DNA of 64,000 nt from Frateuria_A sp035943815 (GTDB lineage: Bacteria; Pseudomonadota; Gammaproteobacteria; Xanthomonadales; Rhodanobacteraceae), in contig NZ_DASZBU010000010.1 of the NCBI RefSeq assembly GCF_035943815.1, positions 62,001 through 126,000 on the forward strand, read 5' to 3'. Positions within the stretch are counted from its first letter, which is position 1. Each line of letters begins with the position of its first letter. The position numbers and the translations under genes were made by a program. Of the stretch, positions 9,794-17,801 are shown piece after piece. The notes under the pieces are model-generated. The model saw nothing but the letters and a program-made list of their open reading frames with translations. It was not told where the DNA came from and searched no databases.

Positions 9794-10210
9794 TCAGCAC
9801 GCCCAGGGGTCGTAGCTGCCGAACCACCACAGGTGGCCTTCCGGATCGCGGCAGGCGTAGCCGGCGCCGGCGTAATCCTTTTCGGCGTAGTCCTCCACGA
9901 TCTGCGCGCCGGCCGCCGTGGCCCGCTCGTAGTGGGCGCGGCAGTCGCGCACGATCACGCAGGCGCACTGGGTCTCGCGCCCGCACACGGCGTCGGGCTG
10001 GCCAGGAAAGCTTCCGAACCCGTCCTCGCGCACGCTGCCCAGCATCGCCATGCCACCGCCATAGGTGAGCTGGGCATGCGCCACGGCGCCTTGCTCGTCC
10101 TCGTGGACCGCCTGCTTCTCGAAGCCGAAGGCGCGGCAAAGCCACTCGATCATGGCGTGGGCGTCGCGGTAGCGCAGGCAGGGAATGATGCTGCTGGGAC
10201 CTGGGTTCAT
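9794..10210 (-). CDS. VOC-family protein (PhnB-like)
   Basis: A 138-aa glyoxalase-fold protein of the PhnB-like subgroup: PSSIIPCLRYRDAHAMIEWL, AHAQLTYGGGMAMLGS, and a terminal YACRDPEGHLWWFGSYDPW. The ATG at 10210 has a strong AGGAG six bases upstream. It is not a duplicate of the VOC protein at 9336: the two share only the fold pattern. The longer open frame up to 10663 runs antisense through the mechanosensitive-channel gene and is not real. It lies 56 bases downstream of that channel gene on the same strand. Confidence 0.87.
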   Translation of the reverse strand: MNPGPSSIIPCLRYRDAHAMIEWLCRAFGFEKQAVHEDEQGAVAHAQLTYGGGMAMLGSVREDGFGSFPGQPDAVCGRETQCACVIVRDCRAHYERATAAGAQIVEDYAEKDYAGAGYACRDPEGHLWWFGSYDPWAC

Positions 10211-10266
10211 GGCGCGCTCCTCCACTGGTGCGGCAAGGGAGACCTGGCGGTGGCGTGTCCTTGAGT

Positions 10267-12651
10267 TCAGCCGGTCTCGCCCGTGTCGGGCAAGCGATAC
10301 ACGCGCATGTCCTGCGGGCGGGTCAGCGGCAGCCGTTCGCTGCGCAGGCGCTCCAGGATCGCCAGCAGCAGGTCGCTGCGCACGCCGCCGACCTCGCGCG
10401 GGCTGTGCACGTAGCCGGTGCCGACGAAATGGACGCCCTGCGTGTCGATCCGTTCGACCTGCACGTTCGGCGCCGGCGTCTCCAGCATGGCGGCGTGGCT
10501 GCGGAAGGCCTCCAGGATGATCTCCCGGGCCCGCCGGGCATCGGTATCCAGCGGCATCGGCAGCTTGACCTGCACGCGGCCCTGCGCGTTGGCCAGGGTC
10601 ACGTTGCGTACGTTCTGCGTGATCAGCTGCGAGTTGGGCACGATCACGGTGGAGCGGTCCCACAGCTGGATCTCGGTGGCGCGCACGTTGATGCGTCGAA
10701 TGTCGCCCTCCACGTCGGAAAGGCTCACCCAGTCGCCCACCTTGACCGGCCGCTCGGCCAGCAGGATCAGGCCTGAGATGAAGTTCTGCACGATCGCCTG
10801 CAGGCCGAAGCCGATCCCCACCGACAGGGCGCTGGCGATCCAGGCGATGCTCTGCAGGCTCACGTTGAGCGCGGCCAGCGCCAGCGCGAAGGCGCCCACG
10901 CCGCCGACATAGCCGAGCAGGGTGACCACCGAGTTCTGCATGCCCGGTTCGAGCGTGGTCTTGGGCAGCAATTGTTCGCCCAGCCAGCGCTTGACCACGC
11001 GCACGGCGACCAGGCCCAGCACGAACACCACCAGCGCCTCGAACACAGTGCCCGGATGGATGTGCAGCTCGCCCAGGCTGAGGTTGCCGAACAGCTGGCC
11101 GATGCGTTCGGTGAGATCCTGCGGATTGGTGCCGAACGGCGCGAGAAGCGCAGCGAACGCGGGCAGCAGGATCAGCACGCGGCTGATTCCCGAGAGCACC
11201 GTCGCCGACTGCTCCAGCATGCGCGGCGCCAGGCCGAAGGTGGACTGCAGGCGCCGTCCGCTGCGCCCGTCCGGCAGGAGCAGGGCCATGATGAGGTCAT
11301 GCACCAGGTGCAGCAGCAGGTAGACCCCGCAGGCGAGCACGCCGATCCACAGCATCCGCGTGGCGATGTAGAAGGCCAGCGCGATGTAGCCGAGCGCGAT
11401 GGCGAGCAGGCTCAGGGTCACGCCGAGCGCGGCGCCGCCGACCAGCAGACCTACCCACAGCGGCCGCTGCACCGGCGCGATGCCGGCGGCCAGCAGTGCG
11501 CGCCGGGCCTGGCCAAGGCGCAGCAGCGCCGCGCCGATCAGGCCGCTGATCACCAGCGCGACCAGGCCACGCGTGGCGACCGTGGCGGGCAGGCTGGCGC
11601 CGATGGCGCCGTTGATCCGCTCGATCAGGCCCAGCAGCAACGCCGCCGCCGCGAGCAGCCAGGGGAACGGGCGTAGCCGTGCCGCTGCCGCATCGGACAG
11701 CGCCGGCAACCGCCACGAGGGACGGGCCGCCGAGAGCAGCGCGCGGCCGACCCCGCTGACGAACGCGCAGAAACACACCAGTCGCACCAGCGCGCGGGGC
11801 AGCTCGTCCAGCTCCGGATCGAGTGTGTCGCCCCAGTCCAGCCCCACGCGCACCAGTTGGGCGGCCAATCCGAACACCAGCATCGTGGCGAGGGCCGTGG
11901 CCGCCGCCATGGCGCTACGGCGCAGATGGCTTTCCGGCATGAAGCGCACCGCGAGCGCAAGCAGCGCGCGCTCCAGCAGCCCGCGACCGGCGACCAGCAA
12001 CAGCGCCGCGCCCAGGCAAAGCAGCAGCGGCAGGCGGCCCGACGGCGCCCACGCATCGGCCCATGCCGCCGCGAGGGGGGTCTCCAGTCGCTTCAGGCGC
12101 GCCAGGTCGTCCGGAAAGGCGCGTGCCGGATCGGCCCAGAACGCGCTGCTCAGCGGCGTGGCCGTGCGCGAGGCGAGCTGGGCCTGGAACTGGTCGCGGC
12201 GCACGCCGGCCACCTGTGCCGCCAGCTGCGCGCCGTCCTCGCTCAATAGTTGTGCCTGCTTGATCTGGGCATCGAGGGCGGCCTTGGCCTTGTCCAGCTG
12301 CTTCCGCTGGGCGGCGACCTCGGAGGCTTCGGGCGGCGCGCCCTTGGCCGGCGCGGGACCGAGCACCGCAAGCCGCGCATTCAGGCTGTCCATCTGCGGG
12401 GTTAGCGTGGCGGCAAGCTGGTCGGCCTGGTCCTGCACGCCCAAGGCGCTCGTGCGCAGGTCCGCCAGCGCGTGGTCGTCCGGTTTGGCGCCGAGCGCCT
12501 TCTTGATCGCGTCGAGCTGGTCGCGCAACTGATCCAGCGTTTGCGCAGGCGAGGGCGCGGAGGCGGCGGAGGCGGGGGATGCGTCCTGGGCATGCAGCGC
12601 ACCGGCGCCAAGCAGCATCAGGCATAGCAGGAGGCGTCGAAGGATAGGCAT
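10267..12651 (-). CDS. DUF3772 / MscS-family mechanosensitive ion channel
   Basis: A 794-aa inner-membrane protein. It has a signal peptide (RRLLLCLMLLGAGALHA), a coiled-coil periplasmic domain of the DUF3772 type (residues about 25-190, with LDQLRDQLDAIKKALGAKPD), roughly ten hydrophobic segments, and a C-terminal MscS channel module. The last includes the pore-lining glycine/alanine-rich helix and the beta domain starting near RPVKVGDWVSLSDVEGDI, with VIVPNSQLITQNVRN, which is strongly diagnostic. Such long MscS proteins release solutes on hypo-osmotic shock. The ATG at 12651 fits the signal peptide. It is divergent from the small basic-protein gene at 12763. Confidence 0.9.
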   Translation of the reverse strand: MPILRRLLLCLMLLGAGALHAQDASPASAASAPSPAQTLDQLRDQLDAIKKALGAKPDDHALADLRTSALGVQDQADQLAATLTPQMDSLNARLAVLGPAPAKGAPPEASEVAAQRKQLDKAKAALDAQIKQAQLLSEDGAQLAAQVAGVRRDQFQAQLASRTATPLSSAFWADPARAFPDDLARLKRLETPLAAAWADAWAPSGRLPLLLCLGAALLLVAGRGLLERALLALAVRFMPESHLRRSAMAAATALATMLVFGLAAQLVRVGLDWGDTLDPELDELPRALVRLVCFCAFVSGVGRALLSAARPSWRLPALSDAAAARLRPFPWLLAAAALLLGLIERINGAIGASLPATVATRGLVALVISGLIGAALLRLGQARRALLAAGIAPVQRPLWVGLLVGGAALGVTLSLLAIALGYIALAFYIATRMLWIGVLACGVYLLLHLVHDLIMALLLPDGRSGRRLQSTFGLAPRMLEQSATVLSGISRVLILLPAFAALLAPFGTNPQDLTERIGQLFGNLSLGELHIHPGTVFEALVVFVLGLVAVRVVKRWLGEQLLPKTTLEPGMQNSVVTLLGYVGGVGAFALALAALNVSLQSIAWIASALSVGIGFGLQAIVQNFISGLILLAERPVKVGDWVSLSDVEGDIRRINVRATEIQLWDRSTVIVPNSQLITQNVRNVTLANAQGRVQVKLPMPLDTDARRAREIILEAFRSHAAMLETPAPNVQVERIDTQGVHFVGTGYVHSPREVGGVRSDLLLAILERLRSERLPLTRPQDMRVYRLPDTGETG

Positions 12652-12762
12652 CCGGCCATGATCGGGTGGCTGCCGCGGGCGGTCAATCGCGGCCGCCGCT
12701 CCGTTGCCCACCCTTTCACGTTGTGTTGCCCAGCATCGCAACACCCCGAAGAGAGCCATCCC

Positions 12763-13086
12763 ATGGTCGCAAAAGCCAGCCCCGTGCCTGCCGGCTCGTC
12801 CGCGCAAGGGCGCATGCAGACGTCCGACCGCATCCACCGCGCTGCCGCCGTGCGCACTCAGCCGGAGCGTGATGCGCGCTGCAGCATGCTCGCGACCATG
12901 CGGGCCGCGGCACGCCGGTGCCACGCCGCACGCGCCGCCGAAGTCAAGCCGCGCAAGGCCAAGCCGCGCAAGGCCAAGCGCGCCAAGCAGGCGCGCAGTC
13001 TCGGCGGCCGCCTGGCGGCGGCCATCCGCATGGCTCGCCTGCGGGCCCACCGCGCGGCCGAAGAACACCGCGGCGCGAAGCGGTAA
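12763..13086 (+). CDS. Small Lys/Arg/Ala-rich basic protein, hypothetical
   Basis: A 107-aa protein rich in Arg, Lys and Ala and nearly without acidic residues. A 15-base direct repeat (12946-12960 and 12961-12975) encodes the tandem KPRKA motif, giving VKPRKAKPRKAKRAK, reminiscent of histone H1-like or AlgP-type DNA-binding tails. It has no signal peptide or membrane segment. GAGAG precedes the ATG by nine bases. A nucleic-acid-binding role is a guess from composition; GC-rich DNA produces Arg/Ala-rich frames, so the coding status itself is only moderately certain. It is divergent from the MscS gene. Confidence 0.5.
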   Translation: MVAKASPVPAGSSAQGRMQTSDRIHRAAAVRTQPERDARCSMLATMRAAARRCHAARAAEVKPRKAKPRKAKRAKQARSLGGRLAAAIRMARLRAHRAAEEHRGAKR

Positions 13087-13198
13087 GTCACAGATCGCTT
13101 CCGGAGTGTGCCTTCCGGCGGTGTACGGAGCCGCCATCCGGCACTAGAGTGCGCTGCGCGGCCGGCAGGCCGCTTCCCCCTGGACCTCACACTCCCCG

Positions 13199-14419
13199 AT
13201 GAACGCCCGCGCCGAACCGCTTGCCGCCGCCGCACCCCCTGCGGCTCCGCCGCGCACGGCTTTTGCCGTGCTCGGCGCCATCAGTTTCGCCCACCTGCTC
13301 AACGACATGATCCAGTCGTTGATCCTGGCCATCTATCCGATCCTGAAGAGCGGCTTCGACCTGAGCTTCGGCCAGGTCGGCCTGATCACGCTGACCTACC
13401 AGCTCACCGCCTCGTTGCTGCAGCCGCTGGTGGGCGTGGCGACCGACAAGCGGCCGATGCCGTATTCGCTGCCCATGGGCATGGGTTTCAGCCTGTGCGG
13501 CCTGCTGCTGCTCGCGGTGGCGCCGACCTTTCCGCTGCTGCTCGTGGCTGCGGCGCTGGTCGGTACGGGCTCGTCGGTGTTCCACCCGGAATCCTCTCGG
13601 GTGGCACGGATGGCCTCCGGTGGGCGGCATGGGCTGGCGCAGTCCTTGTTCCAGGTCGGCGGCAACACCGGCGCCTCGATCGGGCCGCTGCTGGCGGCGT
13701 GGATCATCGCGCCGCACGGGCGCGGGAGCGTGGCCTGGTTCTCGCTGGCGGCACTGCTGGCGATCGCGGTGCTGCTCAACGTCAGCCGCTGGTACCGCGC
13801 GCACCACGTGAGCCGCGGTACGGCCCGCCATCACCATACGGCGGTGGTGCTCTCGCGCAACCGCGTGCTGCTGTCGCTGCTGGTGCTTGGCTTGCTGATC
13901 TTCTCCAAGTACTTCTACCTGGCGAGCCTCTCCAGCTACTACACCTTTTACCTGATCCACCATTTCGGCGTGTCCGTGCAGAACGCGCAGACGCACCTGT
14001 TCGTGTTCCTGTTCGCGGTGGCGGCCGGCTCGCTGATCGGCGGCCCGGTGGGCGACCGGATCGGGCGCAAGTCGGTGATCTGGATCTCGATCCTCGGTGT
14101 GGCGCCTTTCTCGCTGCTGCTGCCGCACGCGAACCTGTTCTGGACCGGCGCGCTGAGCGTGGTGATCGGCCTGATCCTTTCCTCGGCCTTCTCGGCGATC
14201 CTGGTCTATGCGCAGGAACTGCTGCCCGGGCGCGTCGGCATGGTGTCGGGGCTGTTCTTCGGTTTCGCCTTCGGCATGGGCGGCATCGGCGCGGCGGTGC
14301 TGGGGCAACTGGCCGACGCGCACGGCATCGAGTACGTCTACCGGCTGTGCGCGTTCCTGCCGCTGATGGGGTTGATCACGGTGTTTTTGCCGGAGCTGGA
14401 GCGGACGCGCGAAGCCTGA
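13199..14419 (+). CDS. MFS efflux transporter, fosmidomycin-resistance (Fsr) type
   Basis: A 406-aa protein with twelve predicted hydrophobic segments. The N-terminal SFAHLLNDMIQSLILAIYPI is typical of the Fsr branch of the major facilitator superfamily, as is the sequence TGSSVFHPESSRVARMASGG. The loop GDRIGRKSVIW matches the MFS signature between helices 8 and 9. Fsr relatives export fosmidomycin and other small molecules by proton antiport; the natural substrate here is unknown. A proline/alanine-rich N-terminus of about 20 residues precedes the first helix. It is followed by a hairpin terminator and the convergent murB. Confidence 0.88.
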   Translation: MNARAEPLAAAAPPAAPPRTAFAVLGAISFAHLLNDMIQSLILAIYPILKSGFDLSFGQVGLITLTYQLTASLLQPLVGVATDKRPMPYSLPMGMGFSLCGLLLLAVAPTFPLLLVAAALVGTGSSVFHPESSRVARMASGGRHGLAQSLFQVGGNTGASIGPLLAAWIIAPHGRGSVAWFSLAALLAIAVLLNVSRWYRAHHVSRGTARHHHTAVVLSRNRVLLSLLVLGLLIFSKYFYLASLSSYYTFYLIHHFGVSVQNAQTHLFVFLFAVAAGSLIGGPVGDRIGRKSVIWISILGVAPFSLLLPHANLFWTGALSVVIGLILSSAFSAILVYAQELLPGRVGMVSGLFFGFAFGMGGIGAAVLGQLADAHGIEYVYRLCAFLPLMGLITVFLPELERTREA

Positions 14420-14435
14420 GCCTTGCGTCTCGAGA

Positions 14436-14457
14436 TTCCCCCCGTGGAACGGGGGAA
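14436..14457. terminator. Hairpin between convergent MFS and murB genes
   Basis: Near-perfect inverted repeat, TTCCCCCCGT with ACGGGGGAA, around a GGA loop in the 78-base gap between two convergent genes. There is no long T-run on either side, so it may stop or only slow transcription from both directions. Confidence 0.5.
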
Positions 14458-14497
14458 GCTCGGCAGGAAGATACGAGGAACGGATGGGGACTTTGCC

Positions 14498-15538
14498 TCA
14501 GACCACCACCGGCTCGGGCTCCAGCCGCACGCCGAACTTCGCCTCCACACCGGCGATCACCCGCCGCGCCAGCGCCCACAGCTGCGAACCAGTGGCATGG
14601 CCGTGGTTGACCAGCACCAGCGCGTGGCGGTTGGAGATGCCTGCGTCGCCTTCGCGATACCCCTTGAAGCCGGACGCCTCGATCAGCCAGGCGGCCGAGA
14701 GCTTCCAGCGGCCGTCGCCGCCCGGCCAGGCGACCAGCTCCGGGTGCTGGCGCTTGAGCGATTCACCTGCTGCCGCCTCGATGATCGGGTTCTTGAAGAA
14801 GCTGCCGGCATTGCCGATCACCGCCGGATCGGGCAGCTTGCGGGTACGCAGGTGCACAACCGCCTCGGCCACGTGGAACGGGGCAGGCCTGTCCACGCCC
14901 ATGCGCACCAGTTCCTCGGCGATGCCGGCGTAGCCGGTGCGCAGTTCGCGCTGGCGGGGCAGGGCGAAGCGTACCGCGGTGACGATGTAGCGGCCCGGCT
15001 CGCGCTTGAACAGCGAATGGCGGTAGGCGAAGGCGCAGGCGGCGTTGTCGAGCGAAACCACCCGGCGTTCGTGTAGGTCCCAGGCTTCCACGCTCTCGAT
15101 GAACTCGGCGACCTCGGTGCCGTAGGCGCCGATGTTCTGGATCGGCGCGGCGCCGACCGTGCCGGGGATCAGGATCAGATTTTCCAGTCCGGCGTAGCCT
15201 TGGCCCAGCGCCCAGCGCACGAAATCGTCCCAGCGCTCGCCCGCGGCCACCGCGATGCGGGCGACGTCCCCATCCTGCTCGACCTGCACGCCGCGGGTGG
15301 CCATGGCCACCACGGTGCCGTCGAAGTCGCCGGTGAGCAGCAGATTGCTGCCCTCGCCGAGCACCAGCAGCGGACGATCGCGCACGGCGGGAAAGTCGAG
15401 CAGCTCGGGCAGCTTGGAGGCATCCCGCACTTCGGCCAGCAGTCGGGCGCGGGCGGCCACGCGCAGCGTGTTGCGCGCGCCCAGCGGCGCGTTCTCGATC
15501 AGCGTGTAGCCGCCCATGCCGACCCGCTCAATCACCAT
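14498..15538 (-). CDS. murB: UDP-N-acetylenolpyruvoylglucosamine reductase MurB (type I)
   Basis: A 346-aa flavoenzyme that reduces UDP-GlcNAc-enolpyruvate to UDP-MurNAc in cytoplasmic peptidoglycan synthesis. Diagnostic elements: LVLGEGSNLLLTGDFDG (FAD binding), IPGTVGAAPIQNIGAYGTEV, FAYRHSLFK and the catalytic-serine block IGNAGSFFKNP. Length and layout match the E. coli-type enzyme. The ATG at 15538 has GGAG seven bases upstream and overlaps the pyrD stop by 11 bases, which suggests translational coupling; a GTG at 15550 is a less likely start. Confidence 0.95.
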   Translation of the reverse strand: MVIERVGMGGYTLIENAPLGARNTLRVAARARLLAEVRDASKLPELLDFPAVRDRPLLVLGEGSNLLLTGDFDGTVVAMATRGVQVEQDGDVARIAVAAGERWDDFVRWALGQGYAGLENLILIPGTVGAAPIQNIGAYGTEVAEFIESVEAWDLHERRVVSLDNAACAFAYRHSLFKREPGRYIVTAVRFALPRQRELRTGYAGIAEELVRMGVDRPAPFHVAEAVVHLRTRKLPDPAVIGNAGSFFKNPIIEAAAGESLKRQHPELVAWPGGDGRWKLSAAWLIEASGFKGYREGDAGISNRHALVLVNHGHATGSQLWALARRVIAGVEAKFGVRLEPEPVVV

Positions 15539-16565
15539 CGGCCGCTCCACGCTGGCGGCGGATCTCCTCGACGCATTCGCCGATGAGGTGAGGGCCGCGG
15601 TAGATCATCCCCGAATAGATCTGCACCAGGTCGGCACCGGCGTCGAGTTTCTCGGCCGCGTCGCTGCCATCGAGGATGCCGCCTACGCCGATGATCGGCA
15701 TCGCAGCACCCAGCCGCGCGCGCATGCCGCGCAACACCTCGGTGGAACGTGCGAACAGCGGCTTGCCCGAGAGGCCGCCGACCTCGTTCCCGTGCGGATC
15801 GGCGGCCACCGCCGCATGGTCGATCGTCGTGTTGGTGCAGATCAGGCCGTCGATGCCGCTGCTGTGCAGCACTTCGGCGATGCCGTCCAGTTCCGCTTCC
15901 GACAGGTCGGGCGCGATCTTCAGCAGCATCGGCTTGCGCGCGCCGGCCTGCGAGCCCAGCCGTTCCTGCGCCTCGCGCAGCGTTTCGATGAAGCGACGCA
16001 GCGTTTCCTCTTCCTGCAGGTCGCGCAGGCCCTGGGTATTGGGCGAGGAGATGTTCACCGTGACGTAGCTGGCCTGCGCGTAGACGCGTTCCAGGCACAA
16101 GAGGTAATCGTCCACCGCGCGTTCGTTGGGGGTGTCCTTGTTCTTGCCGATGTTGATGCCGAGCACGCCGCGGTAGCTGGACGTCGCCACGTTGCGCACC
16201 AGCGCATCGACGCCCTCGTTGTTGAAGCCCAGCCGGTTGATGATCGCCTCGTGCGCGGGCAGGCGGAACATACGCGGCTTGGGGTTGCCCTGCTGCGGAC
16301 GGGGCGTGACCGTGCCGACCTCGACGAAGCCGAAACCCAGCGCGCCCAGCTCGTCCAGGTGCGTCGCGTTCTTGTCCAGCCCGGCGGCGAGGCCGACCGG
16401 GTTGGGGAAGCGGATGCCGAAGGCCTCGACCGGACAATTCGCGGGCGGCTGTGCTACGAAGCGGCCCAGGTTGCTGCGATGGGCCACGCCCAGCGCGTAC
16501 AGGGTGAGCCGGTGCGCCGTCTCGGCGTCGAGCGCGAACAGCAGCGGGCGGACGTAGTCGTACAT
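15528..16565 (-). CDS. pyrD: Dihydroorotate dehydrogenase, quinone-dependent class 2
   Basis: A 345-aa membrane-associated flavoenzyme of pyrimidine synthesis that oxidises dihydroorotate and passes electrons to quinone. The N-terminal helical extension (MYDYVRPLLFALDAETAH) that contacts quinone marks class 2. FMN-site blocks include PVGLAAGLDKNATHLDEL, GFVEVGTVTPRPQQGNPKPR, VNISSPNTQGLRDLQ (with the class 2 catalytic Ser) and IGVGGILDG. It sits three bases downstream of the SDR gene stop and overlaps murB, so the three are probably one transcript. Confidence 0.95.
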   Translation of the reverse strand: MYDYVRPLLFALDAETAHRLTLYALGVAHRSNLGRFVAQPPANCPVEAFGIRFPNPVGLAAGLDKNATHLDELGALGFGFVEVGTVTPRPQQGNPKPRMFRLPAHEAIINRLGFNNEGVDALVRNVATSSYRGVLGINIGKNKDTPNERAVDDYLLCLERVYAQASYVTVNISSPNTQGLRDLQEEETLRRFIETLREAQERLGSQAGARKPMLLKIAPDLSEAELDGIAEVLHSSGIDGLICTNTTIDHAAVAADPHGNEVGGLSGKPLFARSTEVLRGMRARLGAAMPIIGVGGILDGSDAAEKLDAGADLVQIYSGMIYRGPHLIGECVEEIRRQRGAADGD

Positions 16566-16568
16566 GGC

Positions 16569-17336
16569 TTATCCATTGAGGCCTTGGCCGCCGTCGACGC
16601 ATAGCGTCTGGCCGGTGATCCAGGCGGCGTAGGGCGAAGCGAGGAACAACGCCGCGTGCGCGATCTCCTCCGGCGCGCCAAAGCGGCCGAACGGGATTTT
16701 CACCAGCGTGGCTTCGTAGAGCGCCGGCTCCTCCCGGCGGCGCCGGTCCCACAGGCCGTCGGGGAATTCGATGGAGCCGGGCGCGATGGCATTGACGCGG
16801 ATGCCCTGCGCAGCCAGCGCCAGCGCCTGCGAGGTCGTGTACTGGCTGAGCGCCGCCTTCACCGCGGCATACGGCGCGCCGTGGCGGCGTGGGTGGAATG
16901 CGGCGATGGAACTTGTGTGCAGGATGCACGCGTGCGGCGAGGCGGCCAGGTACGGCAGCGCCTCGCGCGAGGCGCGCACGGCAGCCATCAGGTCGACCTC
17001 GAAGCCCGCCAGCCAGCCGGCATCGTCGTCGCTGAAACCGTACGCGCTGGCGTTGTTCACCAGCACGTCGAGGCCGCCCAGTGCCTGCGCGGCCTCGGCG
17101 ACGTAGCGGGCGATGGCCGCGGCGTCGGCAAGGTCGCAGGCAGCCGCGTGCGCGATTTGGCCCCAAGCGGCCAGTTCCTGCCGCGTGGTCTCCAGCGCCT
17201 GCGCGCCGCGCGCGCAGATCGATACCGCCGCGCCGGCCTGCGCGAAGGCCAGCGCGATCGCGCGCCCGATGCCCTTGCTGCCGCCGGCGACGACGACGCG
17301 GTAGCCTTGGAGGTCGAAGACCGCGCCGCTTGCCAT
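16569..17336 (-). CDS. SDR-family oxidoreductase
   Basis: A 255-aa classical short-chain dehydrogenase/reductase: the NAD(P) loop GGSKGIGRAIALAF, NNASAYGF (NNAG-type), the catalytic Ser in HTSSIAAF, and YAAVKAAL carrying Tyr and Lys. The C-terminal ITGQTLCVDGGQGLNG is typical. The substrate cannot be inferred. It lies between DUF4190 and pyrD with gaps of one to three bases, probably in one operon with pyrD and murB. Confidence 0.88.
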   Translation of the reverse strand: MASGAVFDLQGYRVVVAGGSKGIGRAIALAFAQAGAAVSICARGAQALETTRQELAAWGQIAHAAACDLADAAAIARYVAEAAQALGGLDVLVNNASAYGFSDDDAGWLAGFEVDLMAAVRASREALPYLAASPHACILHTSSIAAFHPRRHGAPYAAVKAALSQYTTSQALALAAQGIRVNAIAPGSIEFPDGLWDRRRREEPALYEATLVKIPFGRFGAPEEIAHAALFLASPYAAWITGQTLCVDGGQGLNG

Positions 17337-17337
17337 G

Positions 17338-17640
17338 TCAGTGGAAGAGGGAGGAACCGAAGCCGATCGACAGACCCAGCAGGACGGCGGCGATGGCGAA
17401 CAGCAGCACGACCATCCCGAAGGCCAGCTGCACGTAGCCGAGCACGAGGCCCGCGATCGCCAGTCCGTCGCCTTCCTGCTGGCCCTGCGAGCGGCGGATT
17501 TCGCCGCGCGCCAGGTGGCCGCAGACGATCGCCACGATGGCGCCCACCACCGGCAGCATGCACCAGGCGGCGATGCCGAAGACCAGGCTCACCACGGCCA
17601 TGGCGCTGGTGGTGCGATAGGCGGGAGGCGGTACGTTCAT
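17338..17640 (-). CDS. DUF4190 small membrane protein
   Basis: A 100-aa protein with two hydrophobic hairpins: AMAVVSLVFGIAAWCMLPVV and LAIAGLVLGYVQLAFGMVVL, separated by the CGHLARGEIRRSQGQQEGDG loop that marks the DUF4190 family. An N-terminal proline-rich stretch (NVPPPAYR) is common in the family. Function is unknown. The stop is one base before the SDR start, so it may head the DUF4190-SDR-pyrD-murB unit. Confidence 0.8.
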   Translation of the reverse strand: MNVPPPAYRTTSAMAVVSLVFGIAAWCMLPVVGAIVAIVCGHLARGEIRRSQGQQEGDGLAIAGLVLGYVQLAFGMVVLLFAIAAVLLGLSIGFGSSLFH

Positions 17641-17690
17641 GACGGCGGTCCTCGCGATGCGTTGGCGTAGGTAAGGTTCGCTTGCCAGGG

Positions 17691-17720
17691 CGTCATTCCC
17701 GCGGGAGCGGGAATCCATTC
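17691..17720. repeat. Dispersed-repeat-like element (CATTCCCGCG...CGGGAATCCA)
   Basis: GTCATTCCCGCGGGAGCGGGAATCC carries the inverted arms ATTCCCGC and GCGGGAAT and resembles a small palindromic element scattered through many proteobacterial genomes. It lies between the ALDH stop and the DUF4190 start. I see only one copy in this window. Confidence 0.5.
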
Positions 17721-17761
17721 TGCTCTGAAAGCGGAAAGCGAAGTGGCAAAGCCAAAGGCCA

Positions 17762-17795
17762 CCCCTCTCCCCCGGCTGTGCCGGAGGGAGAGGGG
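17762..17795. terminator. Long GC hairpin downstream of the ALDH gene
   Basis: CCCCTCTCCCCCGGC and GCCGGAGGGAGAGGGG pair with one bulged base around a TGT loop, seven bases beyond the ALDH stop codon on the minus strand. No T-run follows, so it may act as an mRNA-stabilising or weak terminator structure; such hairpins also occur as dispersed repeats. Confidence 0.45.
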
Positions 17796-17801
17796 CTATG
17801 T

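Noticed and set aside
10267..10663. N-terminal extension of the VOC gene (9794) across the channel gene
   Set aside because: The extension is antisense to the conserved MscS beta domain, and the ATG at 10210 has a strong binding site and opens the VOC fold directly.
12946..12975. CRISPR-like or regulatory tandem repeat
   Set aside because: Only two adjacent 15-base units with no spacer; they are explained by the KPRKA repeat of the encoded protein.
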